IMG/VR virus record: IMGVR_UViG_3300005613_002525
Location: 1 to 21,839 of that record
From: a virus
DNA: 21,839 nt
Reading direction: 5' to 3' (one strand)
Positions 1 through 8,782 of the stretch are shown in pieces (the stretch's first letter is position 1; each line of letters opens with the position of its first letter). The notes beneath the pieces were generated by a model that worked only from the letters and a program-made list of their open reading frames with translations, searched no databases and was not told the origin of the DNA. Made by a program: the position numbers and the translations under genes.

Positions 1-1
1 G

Positions 2-265
2 AACAAGGAATGGCATGACAAGATGAACGAGGGTTACTCGCTTCAAGCAAAGTGGCCATTAGAAGTTTTCCAGTTTGGGGCTAACCTGTTGGCGGCTATC
101 AGCGGTGGGACTGGGTTTGCGCCTGGGCCTACAGCAAGTCAGAGTGCGCTAGGCGGGGCGTTTAGTGGAGCTGCTATCGGGGCTAGGGTAAGTGGAGGAT
201 CAGCGTTTGGTACGGGGGCTGGGGCGATTCTTGGAGGAATCGGCGGATACTTATTGGGGCGTTAA
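2..265 (+). CDS. C-terminal part of a glycine-rich, probably structural phage protein (5' end outside window)
   Basis: The reading frame is open to the left edge. An ATG lies at 23 but has no convincing ribosome binding site, and the codons before it (starting at 2) are all sense codons, so this is most likely the tail of a longer gene. The last ~50 residues are an Ala/Gly/Ser-rich glycine-zipper region (GGAFSGAAIGARVSGG, then ILGGIGGYLLGR), the kind of sequence found in small membrane-associating phage proteins. The gene lies 32 bases upstream of the terminase start and has the same orientation. A similar glycine-zipper opens the gene just after the terminase. Possible roles are a virion internal protein or a holin-like membrane protein. 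Function is not recognised. Confidence 0.6.
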   Translation, partial: NKEWHDKMNEGYSLQAKWPLEVFQFGANLLAAISGGTGFAPGPTASQSALGGAFSGAAIGARVSGGSAFGTGAGAILGGIGGYLLGR

Positions 266-267
266 TG

Positions 268-291
268 CTTTGATCAAAATTTAAACATAGG
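268..291 (+). repeat. Copy 1 of a 24-bp repeated box before the terminase gene
   Basis: Reads CTTTGATCAAAATTTAAACA then TAGG, ending 6 bases before the terminase ATG at 298. It matches the exact pair at 8791-8814 and 15758-15781 at 21 of 24 positions, once all are read in the direction of transcription. It contains the palindromes TGATCA and TTTAAA. It may be a phage-specific promoter, a regulator binding site or a translation-initiation element. The final AGG also serves as part of the ribosome binding site. Confidence 0.65.
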
Positions 292-297
292 GTGGTT

Positions 298-1755
298 ATG
301 TTAAAAGAACATGAAGACATTCAAGAAGCGTTAGCTCAGTGCTATTTAAGCACCAGGGCTACAGCCAAGATCATGTTTCCTGAAAGGTTTGATCTGCCAT
401 TCTCGTCGCTACATGAGGAGATTTTCAAGATCATCGACGATGACTCGATTCAACAGGCCGTTATAGCTGCGCCTCGAGGATTCGGGAAAACGTCGCTTTG
501 TACCATAGCTCATCCTGCCAAGCGGATTTTGTTTCGGGAAAAACGCTTTATTGTTCCAATCAGTGCCACAGCTACAAGTGCAGTGATGCAGGGCGAGAAC
601 TTGAAGCGTGAGTTGATGACTAATCCGGTTATTAAGAGCTTGTTTGGACCGATGAAGAGCGAGAGCTTTTCTAAGGATCAGTGGATTACCTCGAGCGGTA
701 CAATGATAATGCCTCGAGGCGCAGGGCAGCAGGTTCGAGGGATTTTGTTTGAAGACTCACGGCCCGACCTAATCATCGCGGATGACTTGGAGAACGCAGA
801 AAGCGTGCTTAACCAAGAGCTCCGAGCAAAGCTTAAGGACTGGTGGTTTTCGGATGTTTGTAACTCTATCAACCGGTCACGAAAGAATTGGAAGATCGTA
901 GTTATTGGGACCGTGCTTCACGAAGATTCACTTTTGGTTAATCTACTTGAGGATCCTGACTGGCATAGCGTTCAATTGTCGATCTGTGATGACCAATACC
1001 ACTCGAACTGGCCTGACTTTATTACAGACGAGGAAGTGGTCAAGCTTCGTGACTCTCACGAGCGGCGAGGACAGTTAGACCTTTTCTATCGTGAGTATCG
1101 AAACATCCCGGTGTCTACTGAGGACGCTACGTTCCAACCAAGCTATTTTCGTTACTACGACGAAAGCGATCTTGTTGATAAGAAAGATATCGAAAACGTT
1201 ATAATGATTGACCCGGCCAAAACTGTGAAGCTTCACTCGGCGGAGAGCGCAATAGTAGGGGTGGGGATTGACAGATCGAGTGCACGACTTTACGTCCGAG
1301 ATATTGTCAGCGCTAAGCTTCACCCAGACGAGCTTTACAATGAGGCATTCGGGATGGCCGCTAGGCTTAAGGCTATGGTAGTAGGGATCGAAGTGACGTC
1401 GCTCAACGAGTTCATCACTCAGCCAGTTAAAAACGAGATGTATCGAAGGGGTCAATTCTTTGAACTTGTCGAACTAAAAGCTCGGGGCAAGAAAGAAGAC
1501 CGGATCGCAGCACTCGTCCCATTCTATCGTCAGGGGTACGTGTTTCATAATAGGAATTGCTGCGGCGGCTTGGAGGCACAGCTTATGGCGTTTCCCCGCT
1601 CGCGGCTCTGGGATATTATGGACGCGCTGGCTTATATAGTTGAGATGCTTGAGTTGGGCGAACGTTACTTCGAGCCGCCGGAACAAGAAGATCCAGAAGC
1701 CGAGTTTGCCGAGCTGGACTATGAACCGATTTTACCTATTTGGAGGTATGCGTGA
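298..1755 (+). CDS. terL: Terminase large subunit (DNA packaging ATPase/nuclease)
   Basis: This 485-residue protein is the packaging motor that pumps DNA into the prohead and cuts it. The N-terminal ATPase domain has a Walker A motif APRGFGKTS (about residues 58-66) and a Walker B region LIIADDLEN (about 157-165). The C-terminal RNase H-like nuclease shows the expected acidic residues in IDPAKT (about 304), GIEVT (about 364) and MDALAY (about 442). The MDALAY-type motif is typical of Terminase_6C/T7-like large subunits, and the length fits. I chose ATG 298 because AGGGTGG precedes it at usable spacing; a GTG at 292 in the same frame has no room for a site. The stop overlaps the next start (TGATG at 1753-1757), which suggests coupled translation. 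No small terminase subunit is recognised in the window. Confidence 0.93.
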   Translation: MLKEHEDIQEALAQCYLSTRATAKIMFPERFDLPFSSLHEEIFKIIDDDSIQQAVIAAPRGFGKTSLCTIAHPAKRILFREKRFIVPISATATSAVMQGENLKRELMTNPVIKSLFGPMKSESFSKDQWITSSGTMIMPRGAGQQVRGILFEDSRPDLIIADDLENAESVLNQELRAKLKDWWFSDVCNSINRSRKNWKIVVIGTVLHEDSLLVNLLEDPDWHSVQLSICDDQYHSNWPDFITDEEVVKLRDSHERRGQLDLFYREYRNIPVSTEDATFQPSYFRYYDESDLVDKKDIENVIMIDPAKTVKLHSAESAIVGVGIDRSSARLYVRDIVSAKLHPDELYNEAFGMAARLKAMVVGIEVTSLNEFITQPVKNEMYRRGQFFELVELKARGKKEDRIAALVPFYRQGYVFHNRNCCGGLEAQLMAFPRSRLWDIMDALAYIVEMLELGERYFEPPEQEDPEAEFAELDYEPILPIWRYA

Positions 1756-2444
1756 TGTGGGCTTTTTTGATACCTGCCTTGTTGGGCGCTGCTATAGGTG
1801 GGTTTAGTAGTGCTATGAATGATCGAGATCCATTGTTAGGTGCAGGGCTTGGCGGCTTGTTTGGGGCTGCGACTGGTGGGATCGGTCAGTGGTTAGCCCC
1901 TATATTTAGTGGGGCCGCTGGAGCTGCTGGGAGTGTTGGAGCTGAGGCGTTAGCACAAGGAACGGCAGCAGCTATGGCTGATCCATTAGTGGCAGGGCCT
2001 GAGATGGCCTTTGAGGGCGCGCTAGCCACACAGTTGCCTGCAGAGGTGGCGGCGGCTGAAACTGTGCCAGCGATTGAGATGGCTGGAGTTAATGCCTCCG
2101 GGATGGAGCCTTGGTGGGAGGTTCCGCAGTTTATGCAGTACGGTGGGGAGTGGGGCAGCCCATTAAACCAAGCCGAGTATATCTACGGCGGGCTTAAGGA
2201 AAATGTATGGCCAGGAATTAAAGCTGGACTACAAGCTAATGACTTTATTGGCGGACAGCAGCAACAGCAGGTTAATATGCCAAACTACGCAATGGCTTAC
2301 TCAGGCGCGAGCCCTTCGTTCGGTCGAGATATCGGGATTGAGCTTGAACGATTAAAACCTTTATTAACAAATGAGATTTCGTCGGGCCTGACGCTTGGCG
2401 GGAGTTCGTTAGGAGATTACGATTATGGCTATGGATACAGGTAA
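1755..2444 (+). CDS. Glycine-zipper protein, probable virion/ejection protein
   Basis: 229 residues. The first ~65 residues are hydrophobic and glycine-rich (MWAFLIPALLGAAIGG, then LLGAGLGGLFGAATGGIG), a pattern that can insert into membranes. The middle is Ala/Glu-rich and the C-terminal third has a QQQQQ run and ends Tyr/Gly-rich (GDYDYGYGYR). Start ATG 1755 is preceded by GGAGG with an 8-base spacer and overlaps the terminase stop. Position between TerL and the giant protein fits the small internal core proteins of podoviruses (the T7 gp14 role: pore formation during DNA ejection), but this is an inference from composition and position and I do not recognise a named family. The gene overlaps the next one by 20 bases. 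Confidence 0.7.
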   Translation: MWAFLIPALLGAAIGGFSSAMNDRDPLLGAGLGGLFGAATGGIGQWLAPIFSGAAGAAGSVGAEALAQGTAAAMADPLVAGPEMAFEGALATQLPAEVAAAETVPAIEMAGVNASGMEPWWEVPQFMQYGGEWGSPLNQAEYIYGGLKENVWPGIKAGLQANDFIGGQQQQQVNMPNYAMAYSGASPSFGRDIGIELERLKPLLTNEISSGLTLGGSSLGDYDYGYGYR

Positions 2445-2820
2445 TAACAAGTTCGACTGGGGAGGGTTGATAGGTAACCTCGGGTCCGCAGATTGGTGGA
2501 TGAAGCCCGGGACTGTAGGGCCAGATGTTCAGGCCGGACTTGGTGGAATGGCCAAGGCGGTGAATCCTCAGGGAATTACCGGCAATGTCGGAGAGATGTT
2601 TAAGAACTACGTCCAAGGTATTGGGGCTAGAGAGTCGTTCAACAAAAGGATGCAGCACTACGATAAGTTTTTAGAACTATTACCAATCTTGTTAGGGCAG
2701 AATAAAGCGAATCCTGAACAAAACTTATTAAAGATGATGGCCTCAGGTATGCAGGGAACTTACAATCCTTGGAATTCCGGATCTTGGATGGGCCGTAGCT
2801 CAGGTCCAACGATAGAGTAG
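2425..2820 (+). CDS. Small phage protein of unknown function in the virion block
   Basis: 131 residues. The start ATG 2425 follows AGGAG with a 9-base spacer and lies inside the end of the preceding gene, so translation is probably coupled. The N-terminal half is rich in Gly and Trp (FDWGGLIGNLGSADWW). The C-terminal half looks helical (residues ~65-105, with ELLPILLG) and ends in a Gly/Ser-rich tail (NSGSWMGRSSG). There is no enzyme motif. Its place in a four-gene run that ends with the giant protein suggests a virion component. Function not recognised. Confidence 0.65.
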   Translation: MAMDTGNNKFDWGGLIGNLGSADWWMKPGTVGPDVQAGLGGMAKAVNPQGITGNVGEMFKNYVQGIGARESFNKRMQHYDKFLELLPILLGQNKANPEQNLLKMMASGMQGTYNPWNSGSWMGRSSGPTIE

Positions 2821-2833
2821 GGAGGTAATAGTT

Positions 2834-3733
2834 ATGTCTAGCGAGACTAATTCAAACACGACAGCTCCTCCTATCGACCTTGATAAAAGCATTGTCAGTA
2901 TTATGAGAATGCTTCCGTGGCTTGTCAAAGATAAGGGTGTTAAGGCTTCTATAGGCAACGAAGGAGATTTGAGTATCAAGTACGCCCCACAAGTAGCTGA
3001 TGTTATGAGCAAGGCCGGAGGTCCTCCTGGCCCAGCAATAGGAGAGGGAGTTATAGATCCACAGCTGATTGCTCAAATGGGCGGGCAGTTGATGCAGAAC
3101 CAACAACAGCAGCAGCAATTTGCCGCTGGGATTCCAGATCTAGTATCTAGTTTGGCCTATCGTGGAGCGCTTACAAACCAAGCTGCCGGGTGGCCACAGC
3201 GACAGCAGATGGATATGCAGAAGGCTATTATGACGTTGGCAGGACAGATGGCTCGCCAGCAGATGCAGGGACAGCAGGATCAAGAGCTTAAGGCCGCGCC
3301 CGGATGGGAGTCTCCAACAGAAGTTGCCAAAGATAAAGCTTACACTGAGTATCTTGGCAGATTGCCTACACCTGCAAAGCAGACAGGAGGGATTACTCCT
3401 TATCAAGAGCAGCAGCTGATAAGAGGGTTTTCTAAGGACACCCAACTCATGAATGAGAAGGCTACCAAGAGTATAGGTATGTTCTTGAGTGATGAGATCA
3501 AGGATGATAATGCTGAGATTTTAGCTGATAGATTCTACAGAACATATCCTACTGCTACGAGTGCTCCGTTGGTTGTAGAAACACCAGGCACGTTGTGGGG
3601 CACTAATAAGGAACGTGTAGTGGTAGACCTTAGAGATAAAACTATCCTTGATGTTTCTAAGAAGGCTGATGAGTTGGGGATACCTCTTGAAGAGGCTTTG
3701 TTAAGAATTTATCAGTCTCAAATCGGAGAGTAA
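2834..3733 (+). CDS. Glutamine-rich phage protein, probable virion component
   Basis: 299 residues, with GGGAGG directly upstream of ATG 2834. Residues ~1-75 are of mixed composition. Residues ~80-160 are glutamine- and methionine-rich (QNQQQQQQFAAG; later QQMQGQQDQE) and probably helical. The C-terminal ~100 residues look globular (for example KERVVVDLRDKTILDVSKKA). I see no catalytic motif and no signal peptide. The gene ends one base before the giant-protein ATG (3735), so the two are probably translated together and may work in the same virion structure. Named family not recognised. Confidence 0.7.
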   Translation: MSSETNSNTTAPPIDLDKSIVSIMRMLPWLVKDKGVKASIGNEGDLSIKYAPQVADVMSKAGGPPGPAIGEGVIDPQLIAQMGGQLMQNQQQQQQFAAGIPDLVSSLAYRGALTNQAAGWPQRQQMDMQKAIMTLAGQMARQQMQGQQDQELKAAPGWESPTEVAKDKAYTEYLGRLPTPAKQTGGITPYQEQQLIRGFSKDTQLMNEKATKSIGMFLSDEIKDDNAEILADRFYRTYPTATSAPLVVETPGTLWGTNKERVVVDLRDKTILDVSKKADELGIPLEEALLRIYQSQIGE

Positions 3734-3734
3734 A

Positions 3735-6700
3735 ATGACTGATTGGCTTGATGATGTTTTAGGTCCAGGCAGGCCTAAGCAAGACAAAGGTGACTGGCTT
3801 GATGCAGTGTTAGCTAAGCCTGTTGAGGTGCGTGAGAGCACAGGCCTAAGGGACTTTGGAATGGAAACACTGGGCGGAGCCCAGGCACTTGGAGACGTGG
3901 CTACAGGTATGCTGAGCTATTTGCCAGTTAAAGCGCTTAGTGGTATGATAGGCCCGTTCACTGAGGAAGGCTCGCCAGGAGTTGAGCAGTTTTTGCATGA
4001 GATATTTTCAACTCCACAGCCAGAACCAGGCACACCGGAGGCTCGTGGATACGAAACTATTATGGGACCGGTCGAGAAGGGGATGAATATATTGTTCTGG
4101 CCGGCCGAGAAAGCCCAGGAGTTTGTCACTGAGAAAACCGGGGACGAGAATCTCGGGTGGGTAGCTGGGCTTTTAGGCGAGCTTTTCCCGATGGTGTTAG
4201 CAGGAGCGGCTGGAGCCAAAGCCAAAGCCAAAGTTTTGAGGGCGAGAAAAGCTGCCGAAGATTTGATTTGGCAAGAAACATTAAAGCGCGAACAAGGTCG
4301 AGACGCAGCACCGAAAGATCCAAAGATTACAACTAAGCAGCTTGACTTGTTGAAAGAAGTAACTTCGGAGGTAGCCAAGAAAGACCTGAAGGTAAAACAA
4401 GCAGTGGATTACTTGGAAACCACTGTAACAGGTGAGCTTCCACGGACGGTAGGTGAGGGTCGCCCCACTGGGCCACGAGCACTGGAAGAACTTTTGCCGG
4501 AAAGTGTTAAGCGAGACCTTGGCAAACAAGGACAGGTAAACGTAAGCGAGCAGTTAGGTAAGGAAGTTGTAGGACCAGAGCCAGTAGTAGAGCCTGCGCC
4601 CACGCTACGTTCAAAAATTAAACAAAGCCCACAACCTGTGGAACTTGTTCAACGCCCTGCGATTCCAGCGCAGGTCCCGAGACCTACAAAGCCTAGCGAT
4701 ATTCCCAACGTAGCTAAGCCAGAGATGGTTGAACAGGCCAAGCCTGAACCGCTACATTCAAAAATTAAACAAAGCGATAAACCTGTCGAAGCTAAGCGGC
4801 CCGAGCCGTTAGAGATTAGTCCAGAAGCTAACAAGTGGAAAGTCAAAGTAGCACGAGAAGAGGCTGAGGTTAGCGAGATTCCTAAGCAATACAAGAAAGA
4901 AATCCAAAATCAACTTACACGTCAGCTTGAGATCGAGCGGTTCGATCGGGCGAGAGAGGCCGAGTCAAGAACTCGGTTAGTCGAAGATCCACAGGAGCAA
5001 TCGTTAGCTATCGAGCGTTCGCCAGAATATATGGCTGAGTTTGAGAACAGGCTAAGACAAGCATCGAAAGGTAATGATCTTGAAAAGATCTACAAAAACG
5101 TCAACGAGATTTATAACGAGGTAGCGGCGGAGGTAAAACCAGGCCAGGTCGATCGGGCGCTTGATATGGTCCAGCAGGTTCGGGACTCTGTGATGCAGGC
5201 CCGCAGGGTTCAGAGGCTTAGCAAAGAAGCCAAGGTGGAGCGCAAGCCCAAGCAATACACCGCTGAAGAACTTAAGGATATTATAGCTGAGCGTCGGGCG
5301 CTGGCCAAAGAAGAACGTTTGGCGATGCTTAAGGACAGCAAAAAGCGCAGAGTTTTAAGAGCCATTGCCGAAGATATCGACATGAAGCTACGCAACCAAG
5401 AAGGCTCAGTCGAGATCAGTATGAGGCCTGAAGTTCGGCAGGCGATGGAAGCGGCTATTAGAGAGTGCCGGCGATTAAAGATTTCGTATGATGAGTTTAT
5501 AAAGCGCTATGGCTTAGACGAGCGGGTCAAGCTTGTGATGCAGAACATGGCAAAGGAGATGGAACGAGACAAGAAGCTTATTGCCGAAGCTAATGTTCCA
5601 AGTCCTGAGACGATAGTTAAACAAAAGAAGGCCGGGCTAGACTTGGACAGGACTAGATTGTTTCGGCCAGCAGTTTTTCAATACGAGCTAGAGAACCTAC
5701 GCAAGTTAAATGAGTTACCTAAGCGTGTTACTGGACGCCGGATTGAGAATCCGATTTATACCTTTGAAGAGGCCGGGCCGATAGCTCAGGAGATGATCAG
5801 GCAGCCTGTTAAGGACGCTGAGGGATTTGCAGCGCGAGAGTATAGGAAGATCCGTAAGGAGTGGAAGGAGTTTCGTAAAAAGCTCTCACGCAAAGACGTT
5901 CGGGACATAGGTACTTGGATGCATCAGAACCAGCGAGAGGGATTGAAAGCGTTAGCTTTTGCCAAGCGCGAGCCGCTGCCGATGGAGTTGAAGTATTATA
6001 ATCCTAAAGCGTTCGAAGCTTACGAGTGGATGAGGTTACGATTTGATGAGTTTTATAACCGGGTAAACGAAGCAAGGATCAAAAGCGGTGAAAAACGAAT
6101 GAGGAGAGTGGAGAACTATTTTCTCCGCTCGGCAGATATCAACTCGTTGATCGAGGCAGGTATAGATCCGTTTTTTGAGAAGGCCTCCAATCTGGACAAC
6201 GTGATAGCTCAGCACAAAAACAGAATGACATTTCAAAGTGCTAAGAGTCGTGGAGAAGTTAAGACAGCGCTTGAGATGGACCCCTTTCGATTGTTTGACC
6301 GGTACGCAAAGAACGCCCTGAACTATATCTACAAAGGGCCAGAGCTGGCCAAGATCAGTGAGCTTTTGGGAGATTTCAGAATCCCAGCGGTCACGAAAAA
6401 GGGCAAGCCCTACATGAGATATTGGGAGCTCAGACTTGACAAGCCGAGGTTAGCGGAGTTCTTAAAAGAATGGCGTGACGCGCAGACAGGACTTATTCCT
6501 GAGTCGAAAACCATAGCTCCCGGGTTATGGAAGTGGATTAACTGGATCAAAAGTAATTTAGTTTATTCGATCTTGTCATGTAATGTTAGATCATCGTTGG
6601 TACAACCGGCGGCGTTAACTAACACGTTTGCTACGCTTGGTACGAAGAACACAATCCAGGGAATTCACGATCTTATAGCTTCGTCGAAAAAAGGTAACGG

Positions 6701-7604
6701 CAAGTGGGAGTTCATGATGGAGCACTCGAACGAGATGCCAGGCAGGTTCGGCCAGTTCGATGTTACCACAGCGGAGGTAGGAACTATACCATTTAAACGA
6801 AGAACGATTCGCAGGCTTGAGGCGGCTAAGCAAACTGTAGGCCAAGCAGGGATGATGCCGTTGCAAGCCCTTGATATGATGAGTGCAGCAGCTACGTGGT
6901 TTGGGGCTTATAGAGTAGGAATGAAGCAGTTCAAGGACGTTAAGAAAGCCTCACGCTACGCAGACGACATAGTCGTGAAGACTCAAATGTCGTCAAGGTC
7001 TAGCGAGATTAGTCCACTCCAGCGAACACCTGGAGGCAAGCTGCTTACGTTGTTTCAGACCTTCGCGATTGGAAACTGGAATTTTTTAGCTAAGGAAGTT
7101 TTAGGATACAAGAATCCGGAGATCAAGACCTCGAAAAGAATTGGCCGTATTACTCGTTTTTTGATAGGAATGGCATTGTTAGATGCTGCGTATCACTATG
7201 CAGGGCTGGACGCTCCGCTGCCTGACCCAGTTACAGCAATTAGAGATGCGCTTGAGGCGGGAGAAGAACCGGCGCGAGCGATTTACGAGGGAGTTAAAGA
7301 GTTCGGTGAGCTCGTGCCTATCGTTGGAAGCACGGTCAAATACGGCTCTGCAATGGGTGGGCCGATTTTTGACCTAGTTCAGCGAGCGATTAAGTTTGAC
7401 GATAACCCTACAGCTGCGCTGGACGCTACATCAAAATTGCTTGGAATGCCCGGATACTCTCAGCTTCGTAAGAGTGGCCGGGCAATCAGCGAAGAGCGTG
7501 GGCCGTTAGATATAATTACCGGTGGGAGATCGAAGCCGAGGAGCAAAGACGAGAAAAAGAATCCGTTTGCAGGAAAGACTTATGGTAAAAGTATTTTTAA
7601 TTAA
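3735..7604 (+). CDS. Giant (1289-residue) probable internal virion / ejected protein
   Basis: The largest gene of the window, close in size to T7 gp16 (about 1.3 kb residues), the main DNA-ejection protein. The N-terminus has a duplicated short motif, DWLDDVL at 3-9 and DWLDAVL at 20-26, and a hydrophobic Gly/Ala stretch at ~138-162. A Pro/Lys-rich linker (~240-380) contains the repeat SKIKQS twice. Residues ~380-640 are strongly charged and likely coiled coil. Residues ~640-1230 look globular, with RVENYFLRS near 795 and LFQTFAIGNWNF near 1108, features I associate with large polyvalent/ejected phage proteins. A second hydrophobic segment lies at ~1136-1160. No lysozyme (SLT) motif is evident. 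GGAG precedes the ATG. It is the last rightward gene. The virion role is inferred from size, position and composition. Confidence 0.75.
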   Translation: MTDWLDDVLGPGRPKQDKGDWLDAVLAKPVEVRESTGLRDFGMETLGGAQALGDVATGMLSYLPVKALSGMIGPFTEEGSPGVEQFLHEIFSTPQPEPGTPEARGYETIMGPVEKGMNILFWPAEKAQEFVTEKTGDENLGWVAGLLGELFPMVLAGAAGAKAKAKVLRARKAAEDLIWQETLKREQGRDAAPKDPKITTKQLDLLKEVTSEVAKKDLKVKQAVDYLETTVTGELPRTVGEGRPTGPRALEELLPESVKRDLGKQGQVNVSEQLGKEVVGPEPVVEPAPTLRSKIKQSPQPVELVQRPAIPAQVPRPTKPSDIPNVAKPEMVEQAKPEPLHSKIKQSDKPVEAKRPEPLEISPEANKWKVKVAREEAEVSEIPKQYKKEIQNQLTRQLEIERFDRAREAESRTRLVEDPQEQSLAIERSPEYMAEFENRLRQASKGNDLEKIYKNVNEIYNEVAAEVKPGQVDRALDMVQQVRDSVMQARRVQRLSKEAKVERKPKQYTAEELKDIIAERRALAKEERLAMLKDSKKRRVLRAIAEDIDMKLRNQEGSVEISMRPEVRQAMEAAIRECRRLKISYDEFIKRYGLDERVKLVMQNMAKEMERDKKLIAEANVPSPETIVKQKKAGLDLDRTRLFRPAVFQYELENLRKLNELPKRVTGRRIENPIYTFEEAGPIAQEMIRQPVKDAEGFAAREYRKIRKEWKEFRKKLSRKDVRDIGTWMHQNQREGLKALAFAKREPLPMELKYYNPKAFEAYEWMRLRFDEFYNRVNEARIKSGEKRMRRVENYFLRSADINSLIEAGIDPFFEKASNLDNVIAQHKNRMTFQSAKSRGEVKTALEMDPFRLFDRYAKNALNYIYKGPELAKISELLGDFRIPAVTKKGKPYMRYWELRLDKPRLAEFLKEWRDAQTGLIPESKTIAPGLWKWINWIKSNLVYSILSCNVRSSLVQPAALTNTFATLGTKNTIQGIHDLIASSKKGNGKWEFMMEHSNEMPGRFGQFDVTTAEVGTIPFKRRTIRRLEAAKQTVGQAGMMPLQALDMMSAAATWFGAYRVGMKQFKDVKKASRYADDIVVKTQMSSRSSEISPLQRTPGGKLLTLFQTFAIGNWNFLAKEVLGYKNPEIKTSKRIGRITRFLIGMALLDAAYHYAGLDAPLPDPVTAIRDALEAGEEPARAIYEGVKEFGELVPIVGSTVKYGSAMGGPIFDLVQRAIKFDDNPTAALDATSKLLGMPGYSQLRKSGRAISEERGPLDIITGGRSKPRSKDEKKNPFAGKTYGKSIFN
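4604..4628 (+). repeat. 25-bp direct repeat, first copy, inside the giant-protein gene
   Basis: This matches the copy at 4751-4775 at 24 of 25 bases and encodes LRSKIKQS, compared with LHSKIKQS in the second copy. The two lie in the Pro/Lys-rich linker, 147 bases apart. The core reads TTCAAAAATTAAACAAAGC, which loosely resembles the end of the 24-bp box found elsewhere (TTTAAACAAAGG). Confidence 0.8.
4751..4775 (+). repeat. 25-bp direct repeat, second copy, inside the giant-protein gene
   Basis: This is the second copy of the 4604-4628 repeat, with one base difference (a in place of g in the Arg/His codon). It is followed by a similar protein context (PVE), so the duplicated unit at protein level is SKIKQSxxPVE. 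Confidence 0.8.
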
Positions 7605-8782
7605 CTATCTTTGGAAACATAAGTCAAGATTTGTTCCTTTCCTTTAATTGTTACCTTAACATACCTCATCATTTCCAGAGATTCTATTATCTTTGTCAAG
7701 GTAAACTTGTCAATATCGTAGTAGAATCTCTGGAGTAGTTCCCTAACAGAAGTTTGTTTTCGGATAGCTATTTCCGCCATGATCTTATTCATTCCATCCG
7801 CGTAAGCTAGCTTACCCACACCAGAAAAAGCGTAGGTCATTTTCTTCTCTGTGGCCTCGAGAACCGCTATAGCACGTTCGAGATCTTCGTGCGTCATAAG
7901 CATAGAATCAGTGCGCGAGGCGTTTAGGATAACGCTTAGTTTTAGTGCGTGCATAGCTCGACGTTCGAGGTAGCCGCTAAAACGGTCGTCACGAAAAGGA
8001 GGGTTTTCGTCTTGAGTCTCGTACCACGGGACCCAGACCTCAATAAAAGTTTCGTCTGCTGCGAACTCGCCTTGCATATAAGAGATCCGTTCGAGGTCTC
8101 GCACGAGTTTCTCGCGAAGGTCGTGATCCGACGGAGTGAGCCACGGCAAAGCCACGACCTTTCCCCGCTTGTGCTCGAACACGAAGATCATCCGCGATGT
8201 TAGCCCACCGCCGATAGCTTCGTGAGACATCGACGTCTCGATCAGCGAGGGAGTTGTAGCCCCAATCAAGTTGACCCATACTCCGTGGATCTCGTCCGTT
8301 CCTTGAGTTTTGGTACGATAGGTCCAGGTCTTGCGACAGTCGTACCAGTCAGTTAAGTCACTCATCAACTGGTGGTTTTGATAGCCGAGAAACACAGTGA
8401 GCTCTTGAGAGAATATCGTGAGTGAGCTGTGGAACTCTATCGCTCCAGTTTCTGGATTAGGGATTGAGTTGGTAGCTTGGGAAAGCTCACGAATCAACGA
8501 CTCACGTGTGGTAGCTTCGGCCGTCATCTTGATTCCGATTTCCCGAAGCATGTCGTGACCAGGGCCCATTGCCGTTCCCTTGCGAGCCCCGCTCGGAGCC
8601 ACCAGAACAATGTACATATTAGGGTAGAAGGTTAATGAGCCCCACGGCAGTGAACACTTCCGCCGTAGGGCCGCAGCAATACACGAGATAGCAGTCCACA
8701 ACCTAAACATTTCAGCAGGTTCGGAGTTGGAAGTGAACTGCAAGAATCCAGTAATCCAATCAGGCAGTTCACGTTGAGACAT
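7601..8782 (-). CDS. DUF3987-like P-loop ATPase, probable replicative helicase-type protein
   Basis: 393 residues. The N-terminal layout (WITGFLQFTSN..., then a long helix, then YPNMYIVLVAPSGARKGTA) matches DUF3987-type proteins, RecA-fold ATPases common in phage and mobile-element replication modules. The P-loop variant is PSGARKGT (about 63-70). A plausible Walker B strand is LTIFSQEL (about residue 130). The C-terminal ~70 residues look like a winged helix (SVRELLQRF... TKIIESLEMMRY) that may bind DNA. ATG 8782 follows AAAGGG with a 7-base spacer; a GTG at 8788 is too close to that site. The gene starts 14 bases inside the end of the polymerase gene, and a copy of the 24-bp box lies just upstream. 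It is the last leftward gene. Helicase activity is inferred from family and neighbourhood. Confidence 0.75.
   Translation of the reverse strand: MSQRELPDWITGFLQFTSNSEPAEMFRLWTAISCIAAALRRKCSLPWGSLTFYPNMYIVLVAPSGARKGTAMGPGHDMLREIGIKMTAEATTRESLIRELSQATNSIPNPETGAIEFHSSLTIFSQELTVFLGYQNHQLMSDLTDWYDCRKTWTYRTKTQGTDEIHGVWVNLIGATTPSLIETSMSHEAIGGGLTSRMIFVFEHKRGKVVALPWLTPSDHDLREKLVRDLERISYMQGEFAADETFIEVWVPWYETQDENPPFRDDRFSGYLERRAMHALKLSVILNASRTDSMLMTHEDLERAIAVLEATEKKMTYAFSGVGKLAYADGMNKIMAEIAIRKQTSVRELLQRFYYDIDKFTLTKIIESLEMMRYVKVTIKGKEQILTYVSKDS

Noticed and set aside
1075-1455. 126-codon minus-strand frame inside the terminase gene
   Set aside because: Antisense shadow without a usable start; the opposite strand carries the conserved terminase nuclease motifs.
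3917-4378. 153-codon open frame on the minus strand inside the giant-protein gene
   Set aside because: It has no ribosome binding site, a Ser/Ala/Pro-rich composition and mirrors the codon bias of the coding strand; treated as a shadow.
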